A model generated the notes under the pieces. It worked only from the letters and a program-made list of their open reading frames with translations. It searched no databases and had not been told where the DNA came from. A stretch of 64,000 nucleotides of DNA. It comes from Oscillospiraceae bacterium (GTDB lineage: Bacteria; Bacillota; Clostridia; Oscillospirales; Acutalibacteraceae). Numbering within the stretch: position 1 is the first letter of the stretch; every line of letters begins with the position of its first letter. The stretch lies in contig SVOY01000013.1 of assembly GCA_015066105.1 (NCBI GenBank), positions 1 through 64,000 of the forward strand, read 5' to 3'. Positions 43,532 to 54,400 of the stretch are shown here, one piece after another. A program made the position numbers and the translations under genes.

Positions 43532-44770
43532 TTAATAGATGGGATATTTCTCGCAAAGGGCCATAACCTCAGCCTTTACCGTTTCCTTACTGCCTTCAAA
43601 GTCAACGATAACTGCCTTTATCCACCTTGCAATCATTTTCATTTCCTCTTCCTTGAAGCCTCTTGAGGTAACTGCGGCAGTACCGATACGAAGACCGCTT
43701 GTAACAAAGGGGCTCTTGGGGTCGTTGGGAATTGTGTTTTTGTTTGTGGTAAGGTGAACCTCGTCAAGACGTGCCTCAAGCTCCTTGCCGGAAATATCAA
43801 ACTTGCGAAGGTCAAGAAGCATAAGGTGGTTATCCGTACCCTTTGAAACAATATCAATACCCTCAGCCTTAAGGCTTTCGCAGAGCACTGCGGCATTTTT
43901 CACAACCTGAGCGGCATATGCCTTGAAATCGTCTGAAAGAGCCTCGCCGAGAGCCACAGCCTTACCTGCGATAACGTGCATAAGAGGTCCGCCCTGTGTG
44001 CCGGGGAATACTGCCTTATCAATAATCTTTGCATATTCCTCCTTGCAGAGAATCATACCGCCGCGGGGACCGCGGAGAGTTTTGTGAGTTGTTGTTGTAA
44101 CAACGTCTGCATAGGGTACGGGTGAGGGATGAACACCTGCGGCAACAAGACCTGCAATGTGAGCCATATCAACCATAAGGTATGCGCCGACCTCGTCTGC
44201 AATTTCTCTGCAACGGGGGAAGTCGATAATTCTTGAATAAGCACTTGCGCCTACAACAATCATCTTAGGCTTACATTCAAGGGCAATTTCTCTCATTTTG
44301 TCATAGTCAATCATCTCGGTCTCATCGTCAACACCGTAGGGTACTATGTTCCAGTATTTACCTGAAATGTTTACGGGTGAGCCGTGTGAAAGGTGACCGC
44401 CCTGCGAAAGGTTCATACCCATTACGGTATCGCCGGGCTGTAAAAGTGCAAAGAAAACTGCAAGGTTTGCGTTTGCACCGGAGTGAGGCTGAACATTGGC
44501 ATGGTCTGCACCGAAGAGCTTCTTTGCTCTTTCTCTTGCAAGCTCCTCTACCTCGTCAACACAGTGGCAGCCGCCGTAATAACGCTTGCCGGGATAGCCC
44601 TCTGCGTATTTGTTTGTAAGCACACTGCCTGCGGCAAGAAGTACTGCCTTTGAAACAATGTTTTCTGAAGCAATAAGCTCAATAAAGCTCTGCTGACGGT
44701 CAAGCTCCTTGTTGCAGGAGGCAAAAACCTCACTGTCAAAGCTTTCAAGTTCGTTAAAATAATTAAGCAT
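43532..44770 (-). CDS. glyA: serine hydroxymethyltransferase
   Basis: GlyA makes glycine and 5,10-methylene-THF from serine and THF using PLP. The 412 residues show the active-site Lys in [14 protein letters not shown] near 225, the substrate loop [14 protein letters not shown] near 52, and [10 protein letters not shown] near 95. Placement within the purine operon fits: PurN and the AICAR transformylase both need 10-formyl-THF. A GGAG site precedes the ATG. It has 21 bases to the AICAR transformylase gene. Confidence 0.97.
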   Translation of the reverse strand: MLNYFNELESFDSEVFASCNKELDRQQSFIELIASENIVSKAVLLAAGSVLTNKYAEGYPGKRYYGGCHCVDEVEELARERAKKLFGADHANVQPHSGANANLAVFFALLQPGDTVMGMNLSQGGHLSHGSPVNISGKYWNIVPYGVDDETEMIDYDKMREIALECKPKMIVVGASAYSRIIDFPRCREIADEVGAYLMVDMAHIAGLVAAGVHPSPVPYADVVTTTTHKTLRGPRGGMILCKEEYAKIIDKAVFPGTQGGPLMHVIAGKAVALGEALSDDFKAYAAQVVKNAAVLCESLKAEGIDIVSKGTDNHLMLLDLRKFDISGKELEARLDEVHLTTNKNTIPNDPKSPFVTSGLRIGTAAVTSRGFKEEEMKMIARWIKAVIVDFEGSKETVKAEVMALCEKYPIY

Positions 44771-44791
44771 CTCTATTCTCCTGTATCTGTA

Positions 44792-45976
44792 TTAGTGGTG
44801 GAAAAGTCTCATTCCGGTGAATGCCATTGCCATACCGTACTTGTCGGCACATTCAATGACTGCATCGTCTCTTATGGAGCCGCCGGGCTCTGCAATATAT
44901 TTTACGCCGCTTCTGTAAGCTCTTTCAATATTATCCGAGAAGGGGAAGAAGGCATCTGAGCCGAGGGCAACATCCTTGCAGGTTGCAAGGTGAGCTTCCA
45001 TTTCTTCCTTTGTGAAGGGCTCGGGCTGTGAGGTGAAATACTTCTGCCAGTTGCCGTCTGCACAAACATCCTCTTCGTTTTTGTTGATGTAGCCGTCAAT
45101 AACGTTATCTCTGTCTGCTCTGCCGAGGGTGGGAAGGAAGGGAAGGTCAAGCACCTTGTCAGCCTGACGAAGGAACCAGGTGTCAGCCTTTGTGCCTGCA
45201 AGGCGTGTGCAGTGAATTCTTGACTGCTGACCTGCGCCAACGCCGATTGCCTGTCCGTCAACTGCGTAGCAAACTGAGTTTGACTGTGTATACTTAAGAG
45301 TGATAAGAGCGATTATAAGGTCGCGCTTTGCACTTTCGGGAAGCTCCTTGTTCTTTGTTACAAGGTTTGAAAGAAGCTCCTCATTGATTTTGAAGTTGTT
45401 TCTGCCCTGAACAAAGGTGATACCGAACACCTGCTTGTGCTCTGCCTCGTCGGGAACATAGCTTTCGTCAATTTTTACGATGTTGTAATTGCCCTTTCTC
45501 TTCTGCTTAAGAATTTCAAGAGCCTCATCGGTATAGCCGGGAGCGATAACGCCGTCGGAAATTTCACGCTTGATGAGCTTTGCAGTAAGTGCATCGCAAA
45601 CATCTGAAAGTGCAACCCAGTCACCGAAGGAGCACATTCTGTCGGTACCTCTTGCTCTTGCATAAGCGCAGGCAAGGGGGCTTTCGTCAAGACCCTCGAT
45701 GTCGTCCACAAAGCAGGCTCTCTTAAGCTTATCGCTGAGGGGAAGACCTACTGCAGCTGAGGTGGGGCTTACGTGCTTGAAGGAGGCAACGCAGGGAAGG
45801 CCTGTTGCTTCCTTAATCTCCTTGACAAGCTGCCAGGAGTTGAAGGCGTCAAGGAAGTTGATGTAGCCGGGTCTGCCGCAAAGAATTTCAATGGGAAGGT
45901 CGCTTCCGTCGTGCATATAAATTTTTGAAGGCTTCTGATTGGGGTTACAGCCGTATTTGAGTTCAAATTCTTTCAT
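44792..45976 (-). CDS. stand-alone AICAR formyltransferase
   Basis: This 394-residue enzyme corresponds to the C-terminal half of bifunctional PurH and converts AICAR plus 10-formyl-THF to FAICAR. Motifs include the N-terminal KYGCNPNQKP and ASFKHVSPTSAAVG near 64 (the catalytic Lys-His), and GAGQQSRIHC near 248. The IMP cyclohydrolase (MGS) half is absent. The next upstream gene supplies a PurO-type cyclohydrolase, so the final two purine steps are split into two proteins. AAGGAG precedes the ATG. Confidence 0.93.
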   Translation of the reverse strand: MKEFELKYGCNPNQKPSKIYMHDGSDLPIEILCGRPGYINFLDAFNSWQLVKEIKEATGLPCVASFKHVSPTSAAVGLPLSDKLKRACFVDDIEGLDESPLACAYARARGTDRMCSFGDWVALSDVCDALTAKLIKREISDGVIAPGYTDEALEILKQKRKGNYNIVKIDESYVPDEAEHKQVFGITFVQGRNNFKINEELLSNLVTKNKELPESAKRDLIIALITLKYTQSNSVCYAVDGQAIGVGAGQQSRIHCTRLAGTKADTWFLRQADKVLDLPFLPTLGRADRDNVIDGYINKNEEDVCADGNWQKYFTSQPEPFTKEEMEAHLATCKDVALGSDAFFPFSDNIERAYRSGVKYIAEPGGSIRDDAVIECADKYGMAMAFTGMRLFHH

Positions 45977-45999
45977 TGTACTTCTCCTTTACGTCCTTC

Positions 46000-46716
46000 T
46001 TATTTATTCTTGTTTACAACTCTTGTTTCGGTCTCGCCGCTTTCAATGTCAATGTATCTGACAAAAAGCGAAACCTTGTTATCCTCATTGAGGTTTGTCC
46101 AGATAAGGTCAGTGAGCTCGTCAATGCCTACATCGGGAAGCTCGAGTGTTTTGGGCTCACCCTCAAAGGAGGGAAGCGGATTTCCGTCACAGTTGTAGGT
46201 GTGGATAAACTTTGCTCTGCCGCAAAGAGGATTTGAGTAAGCGTAGGTAAATCTCTCACAGGAGCTGTCGTCACCCTCTGCACTTTTGAGGATTGACATG
46301 GCATAGTTCATGCCTTCCTTTTCAAGGCGGATAATGCCCGAAATTCTGGGTGTGAAGTTGGGAGCATCGTCCTCAAACTCTCTTGTACGAAGAGCCTGCT
46401 CAAAGGTCATCTGCTTATCCATAAGCTCGTAGATAGTATCGGTCTGGTCACCGTTTGTAACAATGGTCTTGTTGCCCATTACTCTTACGGGATAATAGAT
46501 AATAAGATGGGGGTCTGTCATTTTGCTTTCGTCAAAGGCCTTGGTGCGCATATCCTCGCCCTCAAGCACGAAAACGCGGTTGCGGCTGTTTACGCTTCTG
46601 CCCATAATGAAGTAAGCGGTTACAGCCTTTTTGCCGTCGGCACTCTTGCCTATTATGATGCCTCTGCCGTGATAAGCAAGCGAATTAAGCTCGTCTTTGA
46701 TTGTAGAAACTTTCAT
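46000..46716 (-). CDS. purO: IMP cyclohydrolase, PurO-type
   Basis: This 238-residue protein matches the archaeal-type IMP cyclohydrolase family. Landmarks are YHGRGIIIGKSADGK, a catalytic-core-like FIMGRSVNSRNRVF, HLIIYYPVR, NGDQTDTIY and DDAPNFTPRISGII. It should close FAICAR to IMP. It is unrelated to the cyclohydrolase half of PurH. It lies directly upstream of the stand-alone AICAR formyltransferase, completing the pathway. The ribosome binding site overlaps the purN stop region (GGAGAG). Confidence 0.85.
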   Translation of the reverse strand: MKVSTIKDELNSLAYHGRGIIIGKSADGKKAVTAYFIMGRSVNSRNRVFVLEGEDMRTKAFDESKMTDPHLIIYYPVRVMGNKTIVTNGDQTDTIYELMDKQMTFEQALRTREFEDDAPNFTPRISGIIRLEKEGMNYAMSILKSAEGDDSSCERFTYAYSNPLCGRAKFIHTYNCDGNPLPSFEGEPKTLELPDVGIDELTDLIWTNLNEDNKVSLFVRYIDIESGETETRVVNKNK

Positions 46717-46719
46717 ACC

Positions 46720-47349
46720 TTACTCTCCTATATGTACTGTATTATTTTCAGTTTTGAGTCTGTCCTGACAGAAGAGGCTGACAGCCTCGGGAAGAATGTT
46801 CCATTCCGCCTCAACCATAACTCTCTTCTGAAGAACCTCGGGGGTGTCCCCCTCTTTTATTTCAACGGCTTTCTGGAGAATGATTTCTCCGCCGTCGGGA
46901 ATTTCATTTACAAAATGCACCGTTGCGCCCGTCACCTTAACACCCTTTGCGAGTGCCGCCTCATGCACGTGAAGGCCGTAAAAGCCCTTGCCGCAGAAGG
47001 AGGGAATAAGTGAGGGGTGAACATTTATTATTCTGTGAGGATAGGTCCTTGTAAAATCCTCGGAAAGAATACTCATAAAGCCCGCAAGAACGATAAGGTC
47101 AATTTTGTTTTCGCTGAGAAGCGAAATGATTTTTTCCTCAAAGGCCTGCTGACTGCCAAGCTCCTTTTTTAAAACGGTTTCGGTTTTAATGCTTGCCCTC
47201 GCGGCTCTTTCAAGCGCGTAGGCTCCTGCCACATTTGAAATTACAAGGCTGATTTTACCGTTTTTGATTATACCGCTTTTCTCGGCATCAATGAGAGCCT
47301 GGAGATTTGTTCCGCCGCCGGATACGAGAACTGCGATTCTCTTTTCCAT
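46720..47349 (-). CDS. purN: phosphoribosylglycinamide formyltransferase
   Basis: PurN transfers a formyl group from 10-formyl-THF to GAR. The 209 residues show LVSGGGTNLQALID at the N-terminus, the catalytic set Asn-His-Asp in INVHPSLIPSF and GATVHFVNEIPDGG. Length matches the family. Its ATG shares a base with the purM stop (TAATG), so translation is coupled. Confidence 0.96.
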   Translation of the reverse strand: MEKRIAVLVSGGGTNLQALIDAEKSGIIKNGKISLVISNVAGAYALERAARASIKTETVLKKELGSQQAFEEKIISLLSENKIDLIVLAGFMSILSEDFTRTYPHRIINVHPSLIPSFCGKGFYGLHVHEAALAKGVKVTGATVHFVNEIPDGGEIILQKAVEIKEGDTPEVLQKRVMVEAEWNILPEAVSLFCQDRLKTENNTVHIGE

Positions 47350-48401
47350 TACAGAATCACCTTCTCCTCGCCTTCGATAATCTCACCGATAACATAGGCA
47401 TCAATGCCGTTTTCCTTAAGAACGGAAATTGCAAGCTCAACCTCATTTGCAGGAACAACAACGCTCATACCGACACCCATATTGTAGGTGTTGAACATAT
47501 CACGCTCGGGAATGTTGCCCCACTTTGCAATAACATCAAAAATTGGAAGCACCTTAACGGCTGACTTGTCAATTTTTGCACAAAGGCCGTCGGGAATTGA
47601 ACGGGGAATATTTTCGTAGAAGCCGCCGCCCGTAATGTGTGAAATACCCTTTACGGCAACCTTTTCAAGAAGTGCGAGAACGGGCTTAACATAAATTTTT
47701 GTGGGAACAAGAAGAGCTTCTGCTATAGTTTTGCCGCCAAGCTCTTCACGGGGAACGTAAAGCTCGGGGTTATTGTTGTCAATATCAAAAACCTTGCGGC
47801 AAAGGCTGAAGCCGTTGGAATGAATACCTGTTGAAGGAAGAGCGATAACCACATCACCTGCTGCCATTTTGCTGTTGTCAATCATTTTGGGCTTGTCAAC
47901 AACACCTACGGCAAAGCCTGCAAGGTCGTAGTCCTCCTCGGGCATAAGGCCGGGATGCTCAGCGGTTTCGCCGCCGATGAGTGCACAGCCGGACTGAACA
48001 CAGCCCTCTGCAACGCCGCCTACAATTTCTGCAATTTTTTCGGGAACGTTTTTACCGCAGGCAATATAGTCAAGGAAATATAAGGGCTTTGCGCCTACAC
48101 AGATAATATCGTTAACGCACATTGCAACTGCATCAATGCCGATTGTGTCGTGCTTATCCATAAGGATTGCAAGCTTAACCTTTGTGCCGCAGCCGTCAGT
48201 GCCCGAAACGGAAATGGGATGCTCCATACCGGCAACACAGCTGAGGTCAAAACAGCCGCCGAAGCCGCCCACATCATCAACCGAGCCTTCGTTACGTGTT
48301 CTTGCAACGTGCTTTTTCATAAGCTCCACCGATTTGTAGCCGGCGGTAATATCTACGCCTGCAGCTGCATAGCTGGCAGAAAAGGAATTCTTGTGGTCCA
48401 T
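47349..48401 (-). CDS. purM: phosphoribosylformylglycinamidine cyclo-ligase
   Basis: PurM closes FGAM to AIR using ATP, the fifth purine step. The 350 residues contain [28 protein letters not shown] near 76, the glycine loop [12 protein letters not shown] near 145 and [14 protein letters not shown] near 250. It is complete and sits between purF and purN in the usual order. AGGAGAG precedes the ATG. Confidence 0.96.
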   Translation of the reverse strand: MDHKNSFSASYAAAGVDITAGYKSVELMKKHVARTRNEGSVDDVGGFGGCFDLSCVAGMEHPISVSGTDGCGTKVKLAILMDKHDTIGIDAVAMCVNDIICVGAKPLYFLDYIACGKNVPEKIAEIVGGVAEGCVQSGCALIGGETAEHPGLMPEEDYDLAGFAVGVVDKPKMIDNSKMAAGDVVIALPSTGIHSNGFSLCRKVFDIDNNNPELYVPREELGGKTIAEALLVPTKIYVKPVLALLEKVAVKGISHITGGGFYENIPRSIPDGLCAKIDKSAVKVLPIFDVIAKWGNIPERDMFNTYNMGVGMSVVVPANEVELAISVLKENGIDAYVIGEIIEGEEKVIL

Positions 48402-48422
48402 AGTACACTCTCCTGTAGTTTT

Positions 48423-49850
48423 TTATTCTTTGCCGTTCCAGCAGTATGTGCAAAGGCAGTCTGCCGGAAGGCCGATAGCTTCGATAAGTCCCTCAATGCT
48501 CTGATATCCGAGAGATGCGAAGCCTAATTTTTTGCATATGCAATCAAGCATAGCCTTGCCTCTTTCGGTAGAGGCATCTGCATATTCTTCAATATGCTTT
48601 TCGCCCTCCTCGCCCTCAAGCTCAAGGATTGTTCTTCTTGCTATAAGGTCATAATCAGAGGTGCTTGTTGAAAAATTAAGATATTTGCAGCCGTACATAA
48701 TCGGCGGGCAGGCTGAACGCATATGTACTTCCTTAGCGCCGTTACTGTAAAGGAATTCTACCGTGCCCTGAAGCTGGGTGCCTCTTACGATACTGTCATC
48801 AACAAAAAGAAGTCTCTTGTCACGGATAAGCTCATGAACGGGTATCATCTTCATTTTGGCAACCTTGTTACGCTCCTTCTGGTTAGTAGGCATAAAGCTT
48901 CTGGGCCAGGTGGGTGTGTATTTTATAAAGGGTCTTGCAAAGGGAATGTCGCTTTCGTTTGCATAGCCTATTGCGTGGGGTGTACCCGAATCGGGAACGC
49001 CCGAAACATAATCGATGTCTTCCTTTTTAAGGCCGCCATTTCTGTCCTCTCTTGCCATAATCTCGCCGTTACGGGTTCGCATAACCTCAACGTTTGTGCC
49101 CTCATAGCTTGAGTTGGGATAACCGTAGTAGGTCCACAGGAAGGAGCATACACGCATTTTCTTTCCCGGCTCAACAAGCGTTTTTACACCGTCGGCTGTA
49201 ATTTCAACAACCTCACCGGGGCCAAGCTCCCTCACACACTCATAGTCAAGCTTTTCAAAGGCAAAGGACTCAAAGGATACACAGTGACCGTCGCCGTCCT
49301 TACCGAGCACAACGGGAAGCCTGCCGAGCTTATCTCTTGCGGCAATTATTGTGCCGTCCTCTTTAAGAATGAGAAGAGAAAGTGTTCCGTCAATTTTTTC
49401 CTGAGCAAAGCGGATACCCTCGCTGAAGCTGCTCTTCTGGTTGATAAGAGCAGCCGCAAGCTCCGTAGAATTGATTCTGCCTCCGGTCATTGCGGTGAAG
49501 TGGCCTCCGCTGAAGGAAAGATACTGATTTATAAGCTCATCGGCATTGTTTATTATACCGACCGTTGTTATTGCGTATGTGCCGAGATTTGAACGCATAA
49601 GAAGAGGCTGAGGGTCACTGTCACTTATGCAGCCGATGCAGGAGTTACCCTGCATCTCATCGGTTACACCTGCAAACTTTGTGCGGAAGGGCGAATTTTC
49701 AATGTTGTGGATATCACGCTGAAAGCCCTTTTTTTCATTCACGGCAGCCATACCGCCGCGGCGGGTGCCCAGATGTGAGTGATAGTCAACACCGAAAAAC
49801 ACATCAAGAACCGTATCTCTTTTACTGACTGCGCCAAAAAAACCACCCAT
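48423..49850 (-). CDS. purF: PurF-like amidophosphoribosyltransferase lacking the glutaminase Cys
   Basis: This 475-residue protein should make 5-phosphoribosylamine from PRPP, the first purine step. The PRPP loop LLFVDDSIVRGTQ is intact near 345. C-terminal Cys (CLCTYCWNG) resemble iron-sulfur ligands. However, the mature N-terminus reads GGFFGA instead of the canonical CGVFGI, so the nucleophile Cys is absent. The segments expected to hold the glutamine-binding residues (GHxRYxTxG, HNG, and the later Asp) read IGCISDSD, TVG and RINSTE. The glutaminase domain is therefore probably inactive and free ammonia may be the nitrogen source (inference). The start follows GAGGTG. Its operon position is that of purF. 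Confidence 0.88.
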   Translation of the reverse strand: MGGFFGAVSKRDTVLDVFFGVDYHSHLGTRRGGMAAVNEKKGFQRDIHNIENSPFRTKFAGVTDEMQGNSCIGCISDSDPQPLLMRSNLGTYAITTVGIINNADELINQYLSFSGGHFTAMTGGRINSTELAAALINQKSSFSEGIRFAQEKIDGTLSLLILKEDGTIIAARDKLGRLPVVLGKDGDGHCVSFESFAFEKLDYECVRELGPGEVVEITADGVKTLVEPGKKMRVCSFLWTYYGYPNSSYEGTNVEVMRTRNGEIMAREDRNGGLKKEDIDYVSGVPDSGTPHAIGYANESDIPFARPFIKYTPTWPRSFMPTNQKERNKVAKMKMIPVHELIRDKRLLFVDDSIVRGTQLQGTVEFLYSNGAKEVHMRSACPPIMYGCKYLNFSTSTSDYDLIARRTILELEGEEGEKHIEEYADASTERGKAMLDCICKKLGFASLGYQSIEGLIEAIGLPADCLCTYCWNGKE

Positions 49851-49863
49851 AGAAATACACCTC

Positions 49864-50544
49864 TTATGCGAAGAAAAGCTCTGAAAGGGTCATGGGGTCA
49901 ATGTACTTGCCGTCCTTGTAAACGCGCATATTGCCTGAAGCAATTTCATCAATAAGCATTACGTTGCCTTCGGGGTCATAGCCGAATTCAAACTTGATAT
50001 CATAAAGAACAAGGCCCTTTTCCTTAAGGTCATCAGCAACAATCTGAGTAATCTTCTGGGTCATTTCCTTGATATCGTCGTACTGCTTTTCTGTCATAAC
50101 GCCGAGAGCAACAAGAGCATCCTTGATTACAAGGGGGTCGCCCTTTGCGTCATTTTTGAAGGTCATTTCAACATATGCGGGAAGGTCGGCACCCTCTTCG
50201 ATATAATCGCCGTAGCGACGGATGAAGCTGCCTACTGCCTTATGGCGGCAGATTACCTCAAGGCCGTGGCCGAATACCTTTGCGGGAAGAACCTCCATAG
50301 TTGTATCTTCAAGATTTGCGCTTACATAATGAGTCTTTATACCTGCGGCATTAACCTTTTCGAAGAAATAAATTGACATACGAAGGTTAACGTCGCCTAC
50401 ACCGTCAATTGTAAGACCTACTGAATTTTCACCGGGATCAAAAACGCCGTCCTTACCTGTGCAGTCGTCCTTGAACTTAAGAAGGCAGTTGCCGTTTTCA
50501 AGCTTGAATACGTCCTTTGTTTTACCTGTGTAAATCTTTTCCAT
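49864..50544 (-). CDS. purC: SAICAR synthetase
   Basis: PurC condenses CAIR with aspartate using ATP. The 226 residues start [19 protein letters not shown] and include the conserved [17 protein letters not shown]-like loop, the [17 protein letters not shown] segment near 80 and [18 protein letters not shown] near 185. I chose ATG at 50544 with GGAGGT at correct spacing; the TTG at 50562 overlaps that site. It lies between purE and purF. Confidence 0.95.
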   Translation of the reverse strand: MEKIYTGKTKDVFKLENGNCLLKFKDDCTGKDGVFDPGENSVGLTIDGVGDVNLRMSIYFFEKVNAAGIKTHYVSANLEDTTMEVLPAKVFGHGLEVICRHKAVGSFIRRYGDYIEEGADLPAYVEMTFKNDAKGDPLVIKDALVALGVMTEKQYDDIKEMTQKITQIVADDLKEKGLVLYDIKFEFGYDPEGNVMLIDEIASGNMRVYKDGKYIDPMTLSELFFA

Positions 50545-50582
50545 TGTTTGTACCTCCGACAAAATTATTTATTATTTGTTTT

Positions 50583-51077
50583 TTATATGTTGAACTGCTT
50601 TTCAGCAGCTGCATTCTTTTCGAGAACTGCTTTTGTATCAGCCTGTCTTTTTGCAGTAAGCTTTTCTGCAAGTGAAGCATCGCTTACGGAAAGTATCTCA
50701 ACAGACAACAAAGCGGCATTGACTGCACCGTCAATCGCAACTGTGGCTACGGGGATACCGGAGGGCATCTGCACGGTTGAAAGAAGGGCATCAATACCGT
50801 CGAGATATTTTGATTTCATAGGAATACCGATAACGGGAAGGGTTGTGTTGGCGGCAATTGCACCTGCAAGGTGTGCTGCCATACCTGCGGCGGCAATAAT
50901 GCAGCCGAAGCCGTTTTCTCTTGCGTTAACGGAAAAGTCTTTGGCCTCTTCGGGTGTGCGGTGAGCAGAGAAAATATGAAGCTCAAAGGGTACACCGAAC
51001 TGCTTAAGGGTGTCGGCGGCCTTTGAAACAACGGGTAAATCGCTGTCACTGCCCATAATGATTGCTACTTTTTTCAT
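50583..51077 (-). CDS. purE: N5-CAIR mutase
   Basis: PurE rearranges N5-CAIR to CAIR. The 164 residues show the class I active-site strands [22 protein letters not shown] and [15 protein letters not shown]. It is the first gene of the operon, downstream of the ZTP riboswitch. AGGAGG lies eight bases before the ATG. No purK was found next to it, so the N5-CAIR synthase, if present, is elsewhere. Confidence 0.96.
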   Translation of the reverse strand: MKKVAIIMGSDSDLPVVSKAADTLKQFGVPFELHIFSAHRTPEEAKDFSVNARENGFGCIIAAAGMAAHLAGAIAANTTLPVIGIPMKSKYLDGIDALLSTVQMPSGIPVATVAIDGAVNAALLSVEILSVSDASLAEKLTAKRQADTKAVLEKNAAAEKQFNI

Positions 51078-51143
51078 TGTTTTATCCTCCTTTTACAAAA
51101 CAGAATCCTGTTGCCGGTCAAGTGTTTTTTTACCGTAAAAAAC

Positions 51144-51265
51144 AAAAAAGGGCACACTCACAAAAGGGATACCTTTCCCCTTGCAAGAAGCCCAGACGGT
51201 CGACTGATATTTACTCCCTCAATCCGTGTGGTGAGCTCCACTTAACCGTCAGTTTCAAGGGAATG
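51144..51265 (-). promoter_or_regulatory. ZTP (pfl) riboswitch with intrinsic terminator, controlling purE
   Basis: In the minus-strand leader, P1 pairs ATTCCCT with AGGGAGT around a conserved-looking GAAACTGACGG segment and a GTGG/CCAC stem. The hallmark CCGTCTGGGC follows. Its GGGC (51190-51193) is the start of a terminator stem pairing with GCCC (51150-51153), followed by TTTTTT. Ligand (ZTP/ZMP) binding would hold the CTGGGC in a pseudoknot and prevent termination, so the operon is switched on when AICAR-derived nucleotide builds up from lack of 10-formyl-THF. The aptamer is about 51190-51265. Confidence 0.82.
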
Positions 51266-51299
51266 CGTCGGCATAAAAACCGACAAAATTTATGTTGAA

Positions 51300-51329
51300 A
51301 TTATAACACAAAAATCCGATAATTGTCAA
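51300..51329 (-). promoter_or_regulatory. promoter of the purine operon
   Basis: TTGACA (51324-51329) and an extended TGTTATAAT (-10 at 51300-51305) have an 18-base spacer. Transcription should start near 51293, just ahead of the riboswitch. Confidence 0.85.
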
Positions 51330-51424
51330 CCAAAAAAGCACCGTAAAAGCATTTTTGACAATAAGGACAAATAAACGAAAAAAAGGCACAATTTAGTTGT
51401 AAATTTTGACTTTTCGCAGCATAA

Positions 51425-51460
51425 AAAATCCGCCGCAGGTCAATCAACTCAACCTGCGGC
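51425..51460 (-). terminator. terminator of the metallophosphoesterase gene
   Basis: GCCGCAGGT (51432-51440) pairs with ACCTGCGGC (51452-51460), and the minus side reads GGATTTTTTATG. It lies 11 bases after the stop codon. Confidence 0.9.
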
Positions 51461-51470
51461 TCAGACTGTT

Positions 51471-54400
51471 TTATTTGATTATCGGCGCAATATAAAGGCC
51501 GAAGATGCTAAGAAGCACACGGAGAATTCTGAAGATGATGTCAAGAATTTCGTGTAGGGTCTTGTCGCTTTCGTTTTCAGCGGGCGCTTCGGGCTCAACA
51601 TATTCCGTGTTGACATCGCCCTGGGTCTTATCCTTCTGAATTGCAAAGGAGTCAACTCTCTCACTGCCGTTTTCCGTTACCTCGTAAGCATCGAAGTAAA
51701 GTATACCGTCCTCAATTCTTACAGCGGAATACATGGGATAGTCAACGGAAAGGATAGCCTCGCCTCTGGGGAAATATTCATCGGTGAGGGTAACATCGTT
51801 CTGAATGTAGGTCTTGACGCCTGCGGTGCCGGAAATCACGTAGCTTGTGCCGTCGGGCTGAACCTGAGTTCTGTAAATGTTGTCACCGTAGTTGAGATAT
51901 ACCTTGTCATAAGGAACAAGGGTGTTTCTGTCAAGGCTGCCCGTTCTTAAATATACGTGGTCGTGGCCCTGGAACACAACGTCAACACCAAGCTCGGGCA
52001 TAAGAGTACCAAGCTGCTCACGCATAGCACAGACGTCATCGTCAGCGTAATGCGAGCCCTGTGAATAAAGAGCCTTGTGGAGCACCACAAACTTCCATTC
52101 GGCATCGCTTGAGAGCATATCTCTCTTAAGCCATTCAACCTGTGTGGCTGAAAGCGATTCATCAGCGGCAAGGTCGTTTGTGTTAAGCACTGCAATGTGA
52201 ACATTGTTGTAATCAAATGAATAGTATACACCGCTTGTCTTATCCTGCTCGGGAGCATTCGGAAGAACAAAGAAGTTGTCAAGGGCGTTTGTGCCCATAC
52301 CCTCGTGGTTACCTGAAGCAGGCATCATATAGGTGTTCATAAGGTAATCAGAGCCCGTGTTGAACATCCATGCCCACTGCTTCTGATTGTCACCGTGGTC
52401 AACAAGGTCACCGCTGTTGATGATGAAGTCTGCATCGGGATATTTTTCAAAGGCACTTTCAAGCACCTTGGCCCAGGCACGGTTGTACTGTCTCTCGTTC
52501 TGCGACTGAGGGTCAGTCATATGAAGGAAGGTTACGTTGTCACTGCCGTCAGCAACTCTTAAGCTGCCGGTTTCGCTCCACCAGCCTCTTTCGGCGTCAC
52601 CCACACGGAAGTAGTAGGTTGCGCCCTTTTCAAGGCCCGTAAGCTCAACAACGTGTCTGTTCATGGGATATTCATACTGGAAGAAGCCGATAAAGCCAAT
52701 GTCAATACCGGGATATGAGCGTGTAACGGTTTCACTTTCAACCGCAACGCCGTCGGTGGGAACACCCGTGAAGGCGGGCTCACTGTCAGCCTTGTAAATC
52801 TCAATATCGCCGCCTACCGTTGATTTTGAGAACCAGCTGATAAAGGCGCTTTCATCCTTATCCTCACCGAGAGTTACGCTGACCATTGTGGGCAGACGGA
52901 AGTTCTCCTGAGTTACGGGCACCTCAACCTTAGCCGAGCTGTAGGTCACAGCATAGTCACCCTTGTCAACGGGATTTACATCGGTGTTGAAATCCTTGAG
53001 AACATAGGCCACAAAAATGCCGAGAGATTCAAACTGACTGTCGGTGAGATACTTCTGCATAAGAAGCTGGTCAAGAACATCGTAAAGGTCTGTGAAGGGA
53101 AGAATATCAAGTGCAAACACGGTATTTACAAGGTTCATATAGGTAAAGTCGCCGCGAAGCACATAATAGAGAAGATAGTTCACACCCTCACCAAGGCGCT
53201 TTGAAATTTCGTCGTCGGCAAGAAGCTTGTCGATACGGATTTCAAGCTTTGCAAGAAGGCTGTCTTCAATAAGGTCGTGAAGAAGCACGTCAACAACAAG
53301 GTCAAAGAAGCCCTTGAAGAGGTCGCCGTCCTTTTCAAAGTTGCTGATTACGTCCTGCATAAAGGCATCGTCGCTGATATCCTCGTTACCGCCGGTCCAG
53401 TAAACAAGGGTTGAAAGCACTGCCTCGCCGAGAGTACCTGCCTTGTCGGGGTTGCCGAAGCCGAAGGTATCAATAAACTTTGTGCAGGGAAGTGAGGATA
53501 CCTCATAATTGATGAGCTTTGCCACAAGCTCACCAAGAAGGTCCATAAGTGCATCCGAGTCATCAATATAAAGGTCATAAACCTGACCGAGAAGGTCGTC
53601 AATAAACCACATAAGGTTTTCAACGCTGAAAATGTTATAGCCTGCAAGGCTTATTCCGTCACCGAGGTAGGGTGAGAGGAAATCGCCGAGGATTTGCTCA
53701 AGGTCAATGCCGAGAGTTTTGAGATATGCACCCACACTGCCCTCAGCTCTGATATCATCAAGTATGCCGCCGAGATAGGTTTCAACAATCGCCATAAGGA
53801 ATTCCGTGCAGTCTGGGTTGCCGTCGGCACTTGTTGCGCCGCCGTAGCACAGTGAAAAGGCCTTATATTTGAAGCTGCTCTTTTCATAGGTAACGCCGTC
53901 AAAGCTGAACTGCTTTTCAGCATCAAAATCAACGGAGTCAACCTTCATTTCGCTTTCGCCGTTTTCAAAGGAGGTAACGGTAATTTCGCGGTATGTGTTG
54001 GGGAAGCCCGTTACCGAAGCGGTTTCCACATCGTAAAGCACATCGCCGTCATCGTTGATAACGCAGGCGGTATCGTCGGTATGAAGATGGCCCGAGAAGG
54101 CATAGTTGATGCCCCATGAGGCAAACTGCTCAGCCTTGTTCATATAATCGTTAAGGGGGAAGGCGTGAGTAATTGAGGGCTCAACCTCCATGTGTGCGGA
54201 AAGGCTGTGATGAATCATAATCATAGGCTCAAGACCCTTTGCAACCGCATCGTCGGTCATTGCCTTAATCCACACCATAAGCTCATCGCTTATTGCACCC
54301 TCTGTTTTGTAGGAGTCGGGCTCACCGAAGCTGTAAAGACAGCTGTCAACGGCAATAAGTCTGTAGCCGCCCTCAAGATCAGCCGCATAGGAAAGCTGAC

